A DNA stretch of 64,000 nucleotides from Heliocidaris tuberculata (GCA_025618425.1 CM046832.1:70945187-71009186), one strand, 5' to 3'. Positions 27,201-37,269 are shown, counted from the first letter of the stretch. Notes: generated from the letters alone by a model not told the origin. Numbers and translations are program-made.

Positions 27201-27269
27201 CTACTCTATGATCCATGCCTTAATTGCTATTTTGACCCAAGGACTGGCAAGTATTATGAATTGGCATGA
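4994..27269 (+). CDS. CFAP20DC: CFAP20 domain-containing protein (CFAP20DC / C3orf67 type), 19 coding exons
   Basis: Seen: nineteen GT-AG exons join in consistent phase into a 945-codon ORF with stop: 4994-5014, 5566-5652, 6072-6165, 6898-6970, 7497-7611, 8452-8608, 9099-9196, 9825-9906, 10570-10685, 11242-11299, 11921-12052, 12514-13110, 13572-13641, 14203-14320, 14776-15243, 17724-17945, 20862-20944, 21380-21477, 27121-27269. Residues 1 to about 185 form a CFAP20 (DUF667-type) domain: it opens [17 protein letters not shown] and contains [11 protein letters not shown] and [13 protein letters not shown]. Residues 215-760 are a Ser/Arg/Lys-rich, probably disordered linker. Residues 763-836 hold a conserved block starting DYDWRKYQ. 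The C-terminus has [15 protein letters not shown] then TGKYYEL, a hallmark of this family. Known: the related CFAP20 is a ciliary doublet-microtubule inner-junction protein; CFAP20DC itself is poorly characterised. Inferred: an axoneme or cilium-associated role. From memory the protein is longer than the human one, mainly in the linker. Confidence 0.93.
5566..5652 (+). CDS. CFAP20DC: CFAP20DC coding exon 2
   Basis: Residues 8-36, beginning [11 protein letters not shown] and containing KWKLSG. Acceptor TTCTTCTTTTTTCAG, donor AAG|GTAAGG, phase 0 at both ends. First strands of the CFAP20 domain. Confidence 0.92.
6072..6165 (+). CDS. CFAP20DC: CFAP20DC coding exon 3
   Basis: Encodes [15 protein letters not shown] and then [12 protein letters not shown], matching the conserved FDKxxKxxxxxLEG and IQLPK segments of the family. 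Acceptor TTATCCCCTCAG, donor GTGAGT, leaving one base of a split codon. Confidence 0.92.
6233..6265. repeat. (AAGC)n tetranucleotide microsatellite
   Basis: About eight AAGC units shortly after exon 3 of the CFAP20DC gene, in the intron. Confidence 0.95.
6898..6970 (+). CDS. CFAP20DC: CFAP20DC coding exon 4
   Basis: Encodes [19 protein letters not shown] followed by SMEL; the PLGQDFS segment is conserved in the family. The split Leu codon joins exon 3. Donor GTAAAT, phase 2. Confidence 0.92.
7497..7611 (+). CDS. CFAP20DC: CFAP20DC coding exon 5
   Basis: Encodes [19 protein letters not shown] and then [11 protein letters not shown], the best-conserved core of the CFAP20 domain. Acceptor TTTATTTCAG, donor GTGAGT, phase 0 at the end. 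Confidence 0.94.
8113..8392. repeat. Foldback MITE in CFAP20DC intron 5
   Basis: Imperfect inverted arms of about 50 nt. The left arm has GCTTAGCGAAAC and GGAAAGAC; the right arm has their complements GTCTTTCC and GTTTCGCTAAGC. AT-rich centre, no ORF. Confidence 0.7.
8452..8608 (+). CDS. CFAP20DC: CFAP20DC coding exon 6
   Basis: Begins [16 protein letters not shown], the strand and helix that close the CFAP20 domain, then [13 protein letters not shown]; the C-x-LRKIF motif is shared with CFAP20 itself. Ends with an acidic DTTDDD stretch. Donor GTAAGT, phase 1. Confidence 0.94.
9099..9196 (+). CDS. CFAP20DC: CFAP20DC coding exon 7
   Basis: Encodes [10 protein letters not shown] and then [16 protein letters not shown], matching a conserved IPRSCQxTxDVP segment directly after the domain. 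Acceptor ACAACAG, donor GTAAAA, phase 0 at the end. Confidence 0.88.
9825..9906 (+). CDS. CFAP20DC: CFAP20DC coding exon 8
   Basis: Encodes [18 protein letters not shown] and a Ser-rich tail; the MSKLRxxExKxxG segment is conserved. Acceptor ACATACAG, donor GTAAGA, phase 1. Confidence 0.88.
10570..10685 (+). CDS. CFAP20DC: CFAP20DC coding exon 9
   Basis: Encodes a basic, polar linker containing [18 protein letters not shown]. Acceptor TTCATTTCCAG, donor GTAGGG, phase 0 at the end. The linker function is unknown. Confidence 0.82.
11142..11200 (+). pseudogene. Decayed tandem duplicate of CFAP20DC exon 10
   Basis: The sequence from about 11117 repeats at about 11217, covering the intron end (TTGAACATT...TTTCAGGG) and the exon body (AGTGGGAG-AGAACAAGT, then TCATCACATT). 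In the exon's frame this copy reaches TGA after 15 codons and has no donor at the matching place. The acceptor is intact, so mis-splicing here would truncate the protein. Confidence 0.7.
11242..11299 (+). CDS. CFAP20DC: CFAP20DC coding exon 10
   Basis: Encodes [19 protein letters not shown], a short Ser/Arg segment. Acceptor ACATTTCAG, donor GTAAAT, phase 1. A decayed tandem copy lies exactly 100 bp upstream, so this is the surviving copy. Confidence 0.75.
11921..12052 (+). CDS. CFAP20DC: CFAP20DC coding exon 11
   Basis: Opens [19 protein letters not shown] and continues as a polar linker. Acceptor TTACTCCCTCAG, donor GTATCA, phase 1. No motif recognised. Confidence 0.78.
12514..13110 (+). 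CDS. CFAP20DC: CFAP20DC coding exon 12 (large disordered linker)
   Basis: Residues 345-543, rich in Ser, Lys and Arg, with a basic stretch [11 protein letters not shown] that could bind tubulin or act as a nuclear signal (inference). No folded domain seen. The acceptor (CTAGCAG) has a poor polypyrimidine tract. It is preferred because it preserves the phase; an AG near 12430 would give an in-frame stop. Donor GTAACA, phase 1. Confidence 0.78.
13451..13570. repeat. CT-rich microsatellite forming the exon 13 polypyrimidine tract
   Basis: Continuous C/T sequence containing two exact 32-bp units (from 13500 and 13532, TGTCTTTTTTGCTGTCTCTC...) directly abutting the splice acceptor. Confidence 0.9.
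13572..13641 (+). CDS. CFAP20DC: CFAP20DC coding exon 13
   Basis: Encodes [20 protein letters not shown] and a Ser tail. The acceptor is preceded by a long CT-rich microsatellite acting as the polypyrimidine tract. Donor AG|GTAAAA, phase 2. Confidence 0.8.
14203..14320 (+). CDS. CFAP20DC: CFAP20DC coding exon 14
   Basis: Contains [16 protein letters not shown], a segment resembling the LYxFxSxP motif I associate with the family. Acceptor TTTCTTTTTCAG, donor CAG|GTAAAT, phase 0 at the end. Confidence 0.84.
14776..15243 (+). CDS. CFAP20DC: CFAP20DC coding exon 15
   Basis: 156 codons, phase 0 at both ends (acceptor TTTATTTCAG, donor GTAAGT). Includes acidic DDSDLEDDW, phospho-site-like [14 protein letters not shown], and [19 protein letters not shown] leading into the next exon. 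Probably disordered with short conserved motifs. Confidence 0.86.
16068..17118. repeat. Diverged direct-repeat pair flanking MITE copy 1
   Basis: Bases about 16068-16172 and 17021-17118 share GACATT, TTTAAATGTCATCAT, TTTCCAGGAA and CATATGTTGT in the same order, suggesting an old local duplication or two copies of one repeat. Confidence 0.55.
16280..16659. mobile_element. TTAA-flanked MITE, copy 1
   Basis: Begins TTAAAGATGAAGTTGAGTTC and ends with the inverted form CCAGAACTCAATCTTCCCTT followed by AA. Both ends carry TTAA, as expected for piggyBac-like insertions. About 380 bp; its open frame ([10 protein letters not shown]) is shared with copy 2 and is not a gene. Confidence 0.82.
17724..17945 (+). 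CDS. CFAP20DC: CFAP20DC coding exon 16
   Basis: Starts DYDWRKYQ, then [18 protein letters not shown], a likely short helix, then [13 protein letters not shown] and TISTWKPP. This is the second most conserved part of the family after the CFAP20 domain. Acceptor CTTCACAG, donor GTAAGG, phase 0. Confidence 0.92.
18408..18790. mobile_element. TTAA-flanked MITE, copy 2
   Basis: Same orientation and nearly same length (383 bp) as the copy at 16280-16659, with high identity throughout. Ends TTAAAAGATAAAGTTGAG and CTCAACCTTCCCTTTAA. It lies in the next intron of the gene. Confidence 0.82.
18870..19720. repeat. Large imperfect foldback with CRE-like TGACGTCA in both arms
   Basis: The reverse complement of about 18930-19025 (ATGGGACGTCGTCTGCTTG, TGACGTCA) matches 19488-19550 (ATGGGACATCGTCTGCTTG, TGACGTCA). 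Weaker pairing continues outward. No coding capacity; termini are not resolved. Confidence 0.6.
20318..20541. mobile_element. hAT-like MITE with CAGTGGCGGATCCAGG ends
   Basis: Terminal inverted repeats CAGTGGCGGATCCAGG and CCTGGATCCGCCACTG flank A-, G- and C-rich runs. An 8-bp target duplication is seen with one mismatch (TGTATGCC before, TGTATGCT after), the size typical of hAT elements. Confidence 0.85.
20862..20944 (+). CDS. CFAP20DC: CFAP20DC coding exon 17
   Basis: Starts [15 protein letters not shown] and ends NPLMQSNP with two bases of an Arg codon. Acceptor TATTTTTACAG, donor GTGAGA. Confidence 0.88.
21380..21477 (+). CDS. CFAP20DC: CFAP20DC coding exon 18 (two in-frame acceptors possible)
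   Basis: With the acceptor at 21379 the junction reads [16 protein letters not shown], which keeps the conserved RDWxNxFSPP segment. A second acceptor (TTGCTATCAG, ending 21268) has a better pyrimidine tract, is in frame, and would add 37 codons with no stop. Donor GTAAAC, phase 1. Confidence 0.85.
25119..25148 (+). other. Candidate 30-nt cassette microexon in the last CFAP20DC intron
   Basis: A strong acceptor (CTTTTTATCTTTCAG) precedes 30 nt that end at a GTAATG donor. Inserted between exons 18 and 19 it keeps the frame (phase 1 in, phase 1 out) and encodes [10 protein letters not shown]. There is no conservation evidence, so it may be chance. Confidence 0.3.
25751..26390. mobile_element. 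MITE with TACCCC(T/A)TTCAATAA ends
   Basis: Left end TACCCCTTTCAATAATTC and right end GATTTATTGAATGGGGTA are inverted copies; TTGGTCCGCAC motifs lie inside both arms. The TA at each end would fit a Tc1/mariner-type target. An internal second copy of the end motif lies near 25859. Confidence 0.75.
27121..27269 (+). CDS. CFAP20DC: CFAP20DC terminal coding exon 19
   Basis: Contains [19 protein letters not shown], then RTGKYYELA and TGA. This Cys-containing C-terminal signature is nearly invariant in CFAP20DC proteins as I recall them and fixes the gene's end. Acceptor TTTTGTTTTGTTTAG, phase 1. Confidence 0.95.
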
Positions 27270-27962
27270 AAGTACCTTGTTCTAAAATTGATATTCATAT
27301 TCATGATGCAACGTCTGGCATTCACAAGACTCTTACTGCAGGCAGCTGAGTCATTATGCAGCTTTTTTCAGTCAGTGTTCTTTCTGTGTTTTTCCCCCCT
27401 TTTCAAATTTCTCTACAAGGGTACATATTGTTGATAAGTAATCTCTTTCTTATTGCAACCTTTAACTGTAAACAAGTGTTGGTTACAGTAGTAATGTCAC
27501 ACCTCAAGCTTTTGTGGCCTGTATCCTCAGTGTTATGCATCGTTTGATACCAAATTGATAAAAATTCAACTGTGGGTTAAGGGCAACCTCAAGATTTGCC
27601 TGTTGTGCAAGGCCAAAACTACTCTTTCCCTATATGTAATGTACACAAGGACAAATTTTATACCAGAGTATATCAGATATTAATTTATGAAAATTATAAA
27701 AACCTTCTTGATAGAGCATTTCATGGGCATATTCAACATGAGATGCTTTATATGCCAAATTTCAATTTCAGCTATGAATACTCTAATAGAGGTCTACCGC
27801 TTTTTGTATGTACAGGACCTACAATGATTTTGCTTTCAGAATGAAATTTATATTTTCACCTTGTAAAGAAAAAATAATGGAGAACTCTGCCAATTTTTTT
27901 ATTTCTACATTGTTTGCTTCTTTAGAAGAAGAATAATGAGATCTGATGTTTCAAAATTACAC

Positions 27963-28546
27963 TTAAAGGTCAATTCAACCTTGGTAATAAGATGATTTGT
28001 GTGAAAGCAGAAAAATAAGAAAAAACAGGAGGTGAAAGTTTGAAAGAAATCGGACAAGGAATAAGAAAGATATGGACGTTTGAAAATTAGATCACTACAT
28101 CTATGCGAATCTCAAATTGGCAATTTGGTGAATCAGTTGTGACATACTTGTGGACTCTCCCATTTGTCGTACACAAAAATATAATTAATTTGCGTTTTCT
28201 CCAAAGCGCCTTTACCCTCGGGGCAGTACTCAAAATATAGAGATAACTTATCGTTATAGGTCCTCATGAAAGAAAAAGATCTTACTGGGTAATACATTTT
28301 GAAAAAAAATGACATTTTAGTCATTTTGTGTGTTGTGGCAAATGGGGGAGTTGTCCGCAACTACATCACAGTGACATTACCTATTTGGCCAATTTGAAAT
28401 TCCCATATGTATAGTGATAACAACTTTTAAAAATTCATAACTTTCTTATTGCTTGTCCGATTTTGTTCAAACTTTCACCAATTGCTTCTCTGATTTTTCC
28501 TCTTTCTTTCAGAGCAACTTGCCATTAAAGTTGGATTTCCCTTTAA
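27963..28546. mobile_element. TTAA-flanked long-inverted-repeat MITE
   Basis: Opens TTAAAGGTCAATTCAACCTT and closes GTTGGATTTCCCTTTAA. The two arms pair over about 150 nt (GTGAAAGTTTGAA...TCGGACAAG against CTTGTCCGA...TTCAAACTTTCAC). No transposase. Partial relatives are at about 190-300 and 31755-31900. Confidence 0.8.
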
Positions 28547-28629
28547 TAATTTTTTTTTTTTCCTGGCTGTATGCTGCCGACATGATTGTGTTTAATGAGC
28601 TCTTTCAGACAGAGATTGATATATGGAAA

Positions 28630-28809
28630 GTACAGTTAACTCTGCATAAGTCGACCTTCCATAAGTCGAATAATCGCCTTAGTCGAAGCAATTTTTCAGA
28701 ACAGAATGAGCAAAACATGTGTTTTTTACCTCTTCTAAGTCTAATTTCGCCTAAGTCGAACAGATTACTGTGGTCCCAAGAGATTCGACTTAGGCAGAGT
28801 TACCTGTAC
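28630..28809. mobile_element. 180-bp palindromic MITE with AAGTCGA motifs
   Basis: Left end GTACAGTTAACTCTGCATAA and right end TTAGGCAGAGTTACCTGTAC are inverted copies. Short AAGTCGA / TCGACTT motifs repeat inside. The overlapping 135-codon open frame is an artefact. Confidence 0.78.
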
Positions 28810-31800
28810 TTACTTAAATTACCTTTGCTATTTATAGGACGTATCAAGTGTGTGATGTGAAGATTGCCTTCATTGAAATATAGTGCCGTTTTAACATGAT
28901 GGCAATAAAAAAAAAAGAGGAATAAGTATATGTCACATTGTCACCTTTAACATGGAGGTGTTTGGTATACTACATACATCAGAACTCATGCAACATGAGT
29001 AATGCCTCCTCGGGATTAGATGTTCGTTTGCACTTTGACACTATATAAATGAATTTGCAGGTTTTTTTTATTACTGATTTTTTGTGCATTATTGAGCCAG
29101 AGAGGAGATTCAGAAGTTGCAGTTTGAGATGAATTTTGTCATATTTTAAAAATGCCTTTAAGAATCCATGTTTTGGGTGTGTCATGCCCTGATGGAGTTT
29201 ACTTGTGTGATTTATAAACATTGCAGTTGACAGCTACTCTATATGACAATTGATCTTTGTGTTTGTTATGCATGTAAAATAATAGGAAACATTATTTAAC
29301 CTGCAATGGACAGATGTAAAAGAAATAGATGTATACATTCCAATAATCTCATCATTTTTTTCCGTCCATGTGATCTGTTTGGTGTGGCATTATAAGCTTA
29401 GCTTTGATTCATATTTTGTATGGGAGGAAGTTTTTGTATGAAATGAATTTATTCGTGGCTAGTATTACCTGGCCATTTTATGTATAGGTAGTGCCTACAA
29501 GTATGTCATTTTTTATACCATCTTTATTTTGGGTAGATATATTATAATAACATTGTCCCTCTTCATATAAATTGCCTTGTAGGCTATTCCAAACAACAAC
29601 AACAAAATCGTTTATTATGTTTTATCACTTCACTTGTTGATGATTACTTAGAATTTGACATCGTCATATTAAGGGATTTTCATATAAAAAACACTGTCTT
29701 TATGTTGGGAAGATGTTTTGTTCAGCTGGGCTAATAAATAAGATCTTCTGAATGGTTTTAAGGTTAGTTGCAAGCTTCTAATGAATGGTATTATTAAAAA
29801 TTCTTGTTGCTAGACTGTACCCAAAACAATAAGATGGATGTACTAAAAGCTAAAGAAAGTGTTTCAAGTAATGAATGGGATTGTTTGTCTTTAATATTCA
29901 ATCAATACTAATTTAGGCTTGTCTTTCATAAAGGAAATATATATATTTAATCTGTGTCAATGTGTAGGCCTATTACATGTGTGTGTGTGTGTACTTAATG
30001 GGGGGGAGGGGCTTTGTAGCAAATTACTTTACCCTTTCTGTGTGGTTCTCATAATTTTAAAGCAGAAATACAAATAATGAACAGTGTCTGATCATAGGAA
30101 TGTACTGCGGTACCCTTTTCCCTTTGTTATATTTGGATGTTATTCCTTGAAAACACATTCTTTTGGTGACACTGATTCAAAGGGTATTGTTATCAAAATG
30201 TGAAATGTGAACCGCAGTGATTTTATTTGTCGAAATGTGGTAATAATGTTTATCTGGATCGTCAATCCATGTTGCTAGTATATTCTATTCAAAGAGAAAA
30301 AGCGCATTGAATTTTAGAACTTGTCAGTTGCTTATCTGCTTCTACAACATCAAAATTGATATTTGTTTGGCAATGTGACTTTCATAACAAAAATTAGGTT
30401 TGGTTTTTATAGTGGATTATTTTACCAATGTCATAACCCCATGCTCCCAGTTGACATAATTTTGTATAGTGATGCTTCTTTGATATATAGAAAGCTCTCC
30501 AATATCAATAATTATGTACCCCCATAGAGAGCATAATTGTATCTATTTCAAACCAGCGGGAGAGATCTTATCATCATGTTTTCAGGTCAGACTCATGTTT
30601 CATTACCATGGAAACATGAATTTTTCCAGGGATATTTCTCTCATTTTTGAAGAAAAGGTCAAGAAATAGGATTATGTTTTATTTGTACCGCTACTTGGTG
30701 AGGAAAAACTATTTTGAAGACATAAAAAGAGGAAAATCAAGGAGAACTTGCCTGAGCAAGCATTTTCAGAGAAGTGCCAAGGAGTACACTACTAAAAGCC
30801 TCACGAGTTAAGATGTGCAAATATTACAACAGCCTATTAATTTTAGCATTTGTACACAAAGCATGGTATTGAAACTGACAAAGAGAACTTTTTAAATGTT
30901 TGTTACTGTGTTTAACTTGATCCATTACAGTAAAATTTCAAGTCTCGAACCAAAAGCAAGGGTCGGCTTCAAATTTATATTCCTTCAATTTTCCTTGCTT
31001 ATAATCTTTCTCCTGTTGTTTTGCATGGTGGTAGATTTAGTTGTAATAGGTGGGCTTAGTATTAACTGGGAACATAGATGGTCACAGTCACCCAATTTAT
31101 AAGGAAGCTTGTAAGTTATAGTCCTATTGTCCAATATTGTCTATTGTCCAGGAAACACTGAAGATGTCGTTACGACAATACTTTGCGACAGGAAAATGCC
31201 TGGAAATGGAAAGCTAACTAGATCCTTTTATATCTAAAAATAGATTTGAAATAGAAATACATGCATATGAAATAGTTTACATATGATGATTATCTCTGCA
31301 GTGAAAAGTACCATTATCCTGATGCAATTCCTTTTGATATATAATATAACATATTTTGATATATTATTTCAATAAGTTAATGTTACAATTACTCTTTGTG
31401 GTTTCTTTTATTTTGGTGTGAGCCAAATAGAAACAATGTGAAAATGGGATGTATGGATTTTAGTCATGTTTCAAACTTTTTGAAAACACTATTCTGCAGT
31501 AAAAAAGGAAAGAATATCAGTCAAAAATATGCTGTATTATTTTTCTTTCTTTTTTGCATTCTAGATCAAACTTGTAAAAAGAATAGACAATATTGGATTA
31601 TAATTTCCTGCATTATGTTTTCATGCGTATTCATAATATACAAATCAAATTTTGTTTTAAAATTCACATAAAATCATAATATCCTCCCCTTTATGTCTAG
31701 GGGTTCATCTGTATTTCAATCACAAGCAATTTTCTTGATATGTATGTATATTCAAGGGGAAGTCCACCCTGATATCTAGTTTGTTGTAATAAAAACAGAA

Positions 31801-32267
31801 TATAATAGAAACAGATCTTTGAAAGTTTGAGCAAAATCTAAAAAATCTAAGAAATAAGAAACATATGAATTTTTAAAACTTGTAATAGATCAAAATATCA
31901 CTACATTTGCATTGTAGTGAAATTTTCATAAATTTCCATTTTCTTAGTTTCATTTCCTGGAATATGTGACTGTATTAGAATTGTGACTATATTGAGTATG
32001 GAAAAAAAATATGATTTTCATAATTTATGACCAGAGAGCATGAAATTTACGAGTTACGACCCCCATACTAGGTCTTCATTCTGTAACAAGATCTCCATAT
32101 TTATTCAACTAGTTCAAAGAGTATTTGGGATTACTGTAAAAATATCTGAGGCACAGAGAATGAGAGAAGGGTGAGGGATGTGATGTAATTATGTAGGATC
32201 TATTTCTGGAGAATTTTTCTGTGATATATCTATTTAACATGATTTATGTATTTTACTCTGCATCTTC

Positions 32268-32830
32268 ACCCTCTCTCCCTCTCTCTCTCTCTCTCTTTAT
32301 CTGTGTCTCCATCATTATTATCTAACTACCTCCCCCTCTCTGTAACTCTCCATCTTCATCACCAGCTCCTGGTGTAATTTCACCCCTCCCCTCCCCCTGT
32401 CTCTCTCTCTCTCTCTCTCTCTATCTGTTTCTTCATTATTACTAACTACCTCCCCCTCTTTATAACCCTCCATCTTCATCACCAGCTCCTGATGTAGCTT
32501 CACCCTCCCCCTCCCCCCCCCCCCCTCTCTCTCTCCCCTCTCTCTCCCTCTCTCTCCCTCTCTCTCTCTCCCTCTCTCTCCCTCTCTCTCTCCCTTCTCT
32601 GACTCTTAATCTGTGTCTTCATTATTACTATCTAATTACATGTACCTCCTCTCTGTAACTCTCCATCTTCATCACCAGCTCCTGTTGTACTTTCCCCCCC
32701 CCCCCTGTCTCTCTCTCCCTTTATCTGTTTCTTCATTATTACTAACTACCTCCCCCTCTCTGTAACTCTCCATCTTCATCACCAGCTCCTGATGTATCTT
32801 CACCCCCCCCCCCCTTCTTTCTCTCTCTTT
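32268..32830. repeat. CT-rich minisatellite, about four long units
   Basis: Four units share CTCCATCTTCATCACCAGCT followed by CCTGRTGTA, a C-run and a CT microsatellite. Unit starts are near 32346, 32467, 32661 and 32767, so unit length varies with CT-run length. Confidence 0.85.
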
Positions 32831-34084
32831 CTCTTTATCTATGCCTGCCTTATTACTATCGAACTACCACCCCATTACAATTGCCAGGCTGCCAGCAATC
32901 TGGATTTTAAAAAAATAAATAAATAGATTACAGACTCTGTAGGGTTTTAAGAGACGTATTTGTTTATCTTGGGTTATAAGAATATAAGGGTGTTTTTTCT
33001 ATTGTTAATTTTTTTTTTCGTAGTAATCTTGTAAATCATAATTAGTAGTATGCTGTTGTGAACTAATGTAAAATTAAAGGATTTCCACTGAAAGGCATTT
33101 TGATAATGTAGCAAAAATGTATTTTCATTGTAAATTGGGATATTGGCATGTTTTAATCACTACATTGTATAAATTGATGCACATAATTTTCACTTATGAT
33201 TTTGTGTGAGATTTTTCTGTGTGCGAATGATGATGTTTCAGTTTTTGTGTAAATCCTGCCAAGCTAAAAGTGTGTAAAATTGCATAATTATTCAATGTAA
33301 GTACTAATTGATATGCTAAATAATGAGTGTGTGGTACTATTTCGATGTGACTGAATTATAAGCATCCAACTATGGGAAAAAATTATAAGATTTAGTAGTT
33401 CAAAATAATATTTATGTATGAAATGTAATATATTCACCTTAATATAAACTATACATATTTTGCACTCTTTGAAACTATGCCACTTGTACATTATATCTTA
33501 CTCACTCGTTGGATTGTAATGTATTCTCTATGTAAATATAATGCCTATTAAAGAAAAATGATAATTTCTGCTAGAAAGTGAAGTTTTCTTGACGTCTTTC
33601 TTCTCATAGCTTGCATAGCGGTATGATGATGTGTGAACTCTTAGCTTTTGAGCACAGGTCTTCGGTTCAAGCCTACATGTTTTCAAATTATCTGGGCACT
33701 GTGTATCGTGTAAAACTATTTGAGTATTTGGCTTTGAAAGACACACATATTTTTTTGTGTATTATGTAAGCTACTGTGTGAGTGAGCCTCTGCCACTGTG
33801 AAAATGATCATATTAAAACTTTGTTCTATTACATCGGCGGTGGCCAAGCTTACTTCCTTCCCAATATTAATTCACCTGGATTGAGGGTGTTAAAAAGAAA
33901 TTTTTCTGCAGCTGGGACTTAAACCTTTAACACTTATTACATTCTCCGTTTATCCACAAGACCAGGACAATTTCAAAGGTATTTTGAGCTGTTTATTTTA
34001 TATCATTGCAATCATTACTTTTATTTTAAAAATATTAAGGTAGCACAAGTCGTAGTTCATATACATGTAGTAGTAAGTCGTAGT

Positions 34085-34267
34085 AACACGATAAAAACTA
34101 CTTCCGAAAAATCAGCTGAAGGCAATTTCAATAGCCCTATCACCTTTAGAAATGTGCGAACATTACAATGGCGTATTACGTAATCCGAACCTGATTTCTA
34201 TGGGCAGTACAATAGGCCTTTGAACTTGCCCTTGAGTTTATTTTTCGAAAGTAGTTTTTATCGTGTT
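34085..34267. mobile_element. 183-bp MITE with 4-bp TAGT target duplication
   Basis: Terminal inverted repeat AACACGATAAAAACTACTT with a near-perfect inverted copy at the right end; TAGT directly flanks both sides (34081-34084 and 34268-34271). No ORF. Confidence 0.8.
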
Positions 34268-36999
34268 TAGTATTGTTGTTATTGTTATAGAAAACGCACG
34301 ATAATGATAATTTTGTTTTTGTTTCTTCAAATTTCCTCTTTTTTTGCGGCAGAATCAATGATGAGGGAATATTGGAAGCATGATAAGACCTGAATAGCGG
34401 ATCCTAACCTGCCCGTCCTCGTTGATGGGTATCATTTCTATTTCGTTTTATCGTTTTTATCGATGAACCCGCCATAAAGTATACCAAGTCTTTGATTCAA
34501 TGTGTATATAACCATATGCGATAACACGTGCATTAACCAAAGGTCGAACTGATCCAGGTTTTTCATACATTCTGTCTTGGGTAGATAAATGGCCTGATAG
34601 ATAGTTGAGTTTTGTATCCCAAGCAAATACAATCCTATTTGTGAGATAAAATTGCAAGATAAACAATTTATTGTCCCCATAAACGCATTTTCATCCCCAT
34701 GTAAATGAGAGCATTAATTTAAATCTGTAAATCTCTGTCCCTAACCATGAGAACAGATACTATTGTGATTTTCTTCCATTTTGTACCTCGATGTCTGCAC
34801 GATTTTATTCTTATTTTCAGTTTTTCTCTCTGTTGTTCTAACTGTTAACGTTCGATGTTAACTGACAACATAATATTGCACAAAGCTGAGCTAATTTTCC
34901 TTGTAATGTTCAACTAGTCTCGTCTAAGACGGGTCTTTGGCCTGAAGTGTACATTCAACATAAAAATGTTTATGTCTGGCTCTTCTAGAAGCTAGGGAAA
35001 AGGGTGTGTGAGCTTATTATTTTCAGGCATAATCCGCCAAAAAATTTGGGGAAGAGTGATTTTAGAATCGATATGAAAAAATAAAAATAAATAAAAAAAT
35101 CAGCATCTCGTGTATTTAGAGAAAATCAGCATCTCGTGTATTTAGAGACCCGCGCGAAATTGCTAATTGGCAAGAACTACTTGTACGCTTTATTCTATTA
35201 GTTTTAAAAATGAAATATCTATAAATGAGGTATAATGGATCAAGAAGCCTCTTTGAAAATACATTGAGAATGAGTGATTTCATTGTCTTTAAAGAAAATT
35301 TGACAAGTTCTCGTTTCCCTGCAAGGTAAGGGGCATTTTTGAAAGTTCTGAAACAATCATTTCTCGTGTATCAGCTTCGCAGATGAACACCCCGGGTCGT
35401 TTGCAATATGATATGACGAAATCTCTATTTTTATTCTTTGGATATATGGTAGCAAGCAATACGAACGCTTATCTTTACGATGTATACAAGACCTTCGTAC
35501 TGTTTGGTTGTGTCATTAGTTCAATACAGAAGGTATATACGGCTTGTATAATAAGGCACATCGAGGATGTTCTCCTCGATCATCAAAAAATTACCAAAGT
35601 CGTGTTGAAACTTTGAAATGTTTTGAAAAGCTATGTAAAATGTATCTTGTCTCCTTACTATGTAGAAAGAACAAAAATCTCTCTCTATAATTTTTTGCAT
35701 TTTCTCACCAGTTACGTTTACGGAACGCACTCAGAAACAAGGAAATACGAGAGAGATAAACATAGCCAAAGGTTAATGTTTTGTGCCCTGAACATTCCGA
35801 TATACTTTCATAGCAGTTTTTGATAGAGTCATGAAATCCAACCACTTTGTATTATATTTTACTTTTATTTTTTTACTTTAAAAATATAACGAGTACCTTT
35901 AAAGTATCATTGGTGGTATCTCGTACCTATGCAGTTGACATGCAAATGATAATACGATGATATAACAAGATAGCAGCCATGCTTCCATTTTGAAGAGAGA
36001 ATTTTAAAGTTGTTTGCATTCCTCAGCTAATTACCCATTCACAGATTGTTATCGTAGTGCGAGACCCTTAATCGACCTTGTAAATTGTGAATTATGGATT
36101 TTTTTTTCCTGCGTTAGCAAGATAGATTTTGTTGTACTTTTGACGAGTAGTGTACAAATTTGATACACGTATCGATTTTTGTAAAAAAACAAAAAACATT
36201 CAGATTTTCCCTCAATATACACCCAAACATCTTGTTTCTAATATACCGTACGCACCATAATGATTGAATTGAATAACTAGGTATCCATACTATTATTAAT
36301 AGGTTTATGTGATACACTTTCCACAATTCCATTATAATCACTGAAATGATAATAATCATGATAATAATTGAAGGCATTTGAACTTGGTCAACAAAGCTTA
36401 GGGATGTCATTGCTGCTGGTTTTCTCTCCACATTTTAAGATGTCTCTTGTCGTTATATCTTAACAGTTTTTTTGTTTTTTTTATAGTCCATGCCATTTTT
36501 GCGTGATTGAAACCATGAAGCGAAAAATTAATGATAGAAAGAGAGAGATAATATACGGGTGTTGGTGTGTGTGTGTGTGTGTGTGTGCGTGTGTGTGTGT
36601 GTGTGTTCTATTAATTTATATTAAATCTTACATAATGATTTGCTTTATTTGTTATACATATTCATTAAAAAGGTGATTTATGATTCATGTATTATTATTG
36701 AGTGAAATCAAAGTAAAGACCATTAAAGAAAAAAAAATTGTGTTTGAGAGAGAGAGAAAGATACAGACTGATTCTATTTTGTCATCTGCTTTTTCTGAAA
36801 AGTAAAAGCATATAGAAATCTGTTTAAGAAAAGTGGGAGGTGTTCTAAATAGGTTTTTTTTTTGTGTGTGTGTTTTGTTTTTGTTTTTTGTAAAGTTTAT
36901 GCTGTATAGGCACTTAGGCAGTTTGAAACTTACTTGCAATTGGTAAAGATAAAAGGGAAGATGTGTATCAAAACGTTTAATGTTTCGTCCCAGTTTCGT

Positions 37000-37106
37000 C
37001 CAATCAGAAGGCAGCGGTTTGGTGAACAGCCCCCGCTCCTTTCTAAGAATCTGACCAATCATCGAGCGCCAAACACTTAACAATACACGCCAACATTTGT
37101 CATTGG
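37000..37106. promoter_or_regulatory. Triple CCAAT-box cluster, candidate distal promoter
   Basis: CCAAT at 37000-37004 and 37055-37059 and inverted CCAAT (ATTGG) at 37102-37106, spaced about 45-55 bp, with a C-rich GC-box-like patch near 37030. Such spacing is typical of NF-Y promoters. A splice donor 160 bp downstream (37269) supports a transcript starting here. Confidence 0.4.
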
Positions 37107-37139
37107 TTGTTAGTCGGAAGTATACAATGTTTACCCATT

Positions 37140-37269
37140 TTCCAGAAGCTGGAGTACAGATTTACAAGCATTCATCCATGTCAGAGAGGAAACGAATAAT
37201 GGTCCATTCTAGCACAACCAAACTCAGCAGTCGAAGTCAGAAATCGTGTTGGAGTCGATTTACATCAAG
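37140..37269 (+). other. Candidate distal first exon upstream of the KLF15-type gene
   Basis: Follows the CCAAT cluster and ends AAG|GTAATT. It contains an ATG at 37178 whose frame stays open to the donor (30 codons plus two bases). Spliced to 39423, that frame would end at TGA 39535-39537, overlapping the KLF start codon by two bases, giving a 68-codon uORF. Inference from splice signals only. Confidence 0.3.

Larger units (their letters stand above)
27270..36990. other. CFAP20DC 3' flank and intergenic region
   Basis: No further exon recognised. The 3' UTR cannot be bounded; AATAAA occurs at 28904-28909 and in TAATAAATAAG near 29733. Includes two foldback elements, a one-ended relative of the 27963 MITE (about 31755-31900), a 183-bp MITE, a CT minisatellite and a (GT)n run at 36565-36606. 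Confidence 0.5.

Noticed and set aside
28453..28860. 135-codon open frame downstream of CFAP20DC
   Set aside because: It runs across the end of one MITE and the whole of another; no protein-like conservation.
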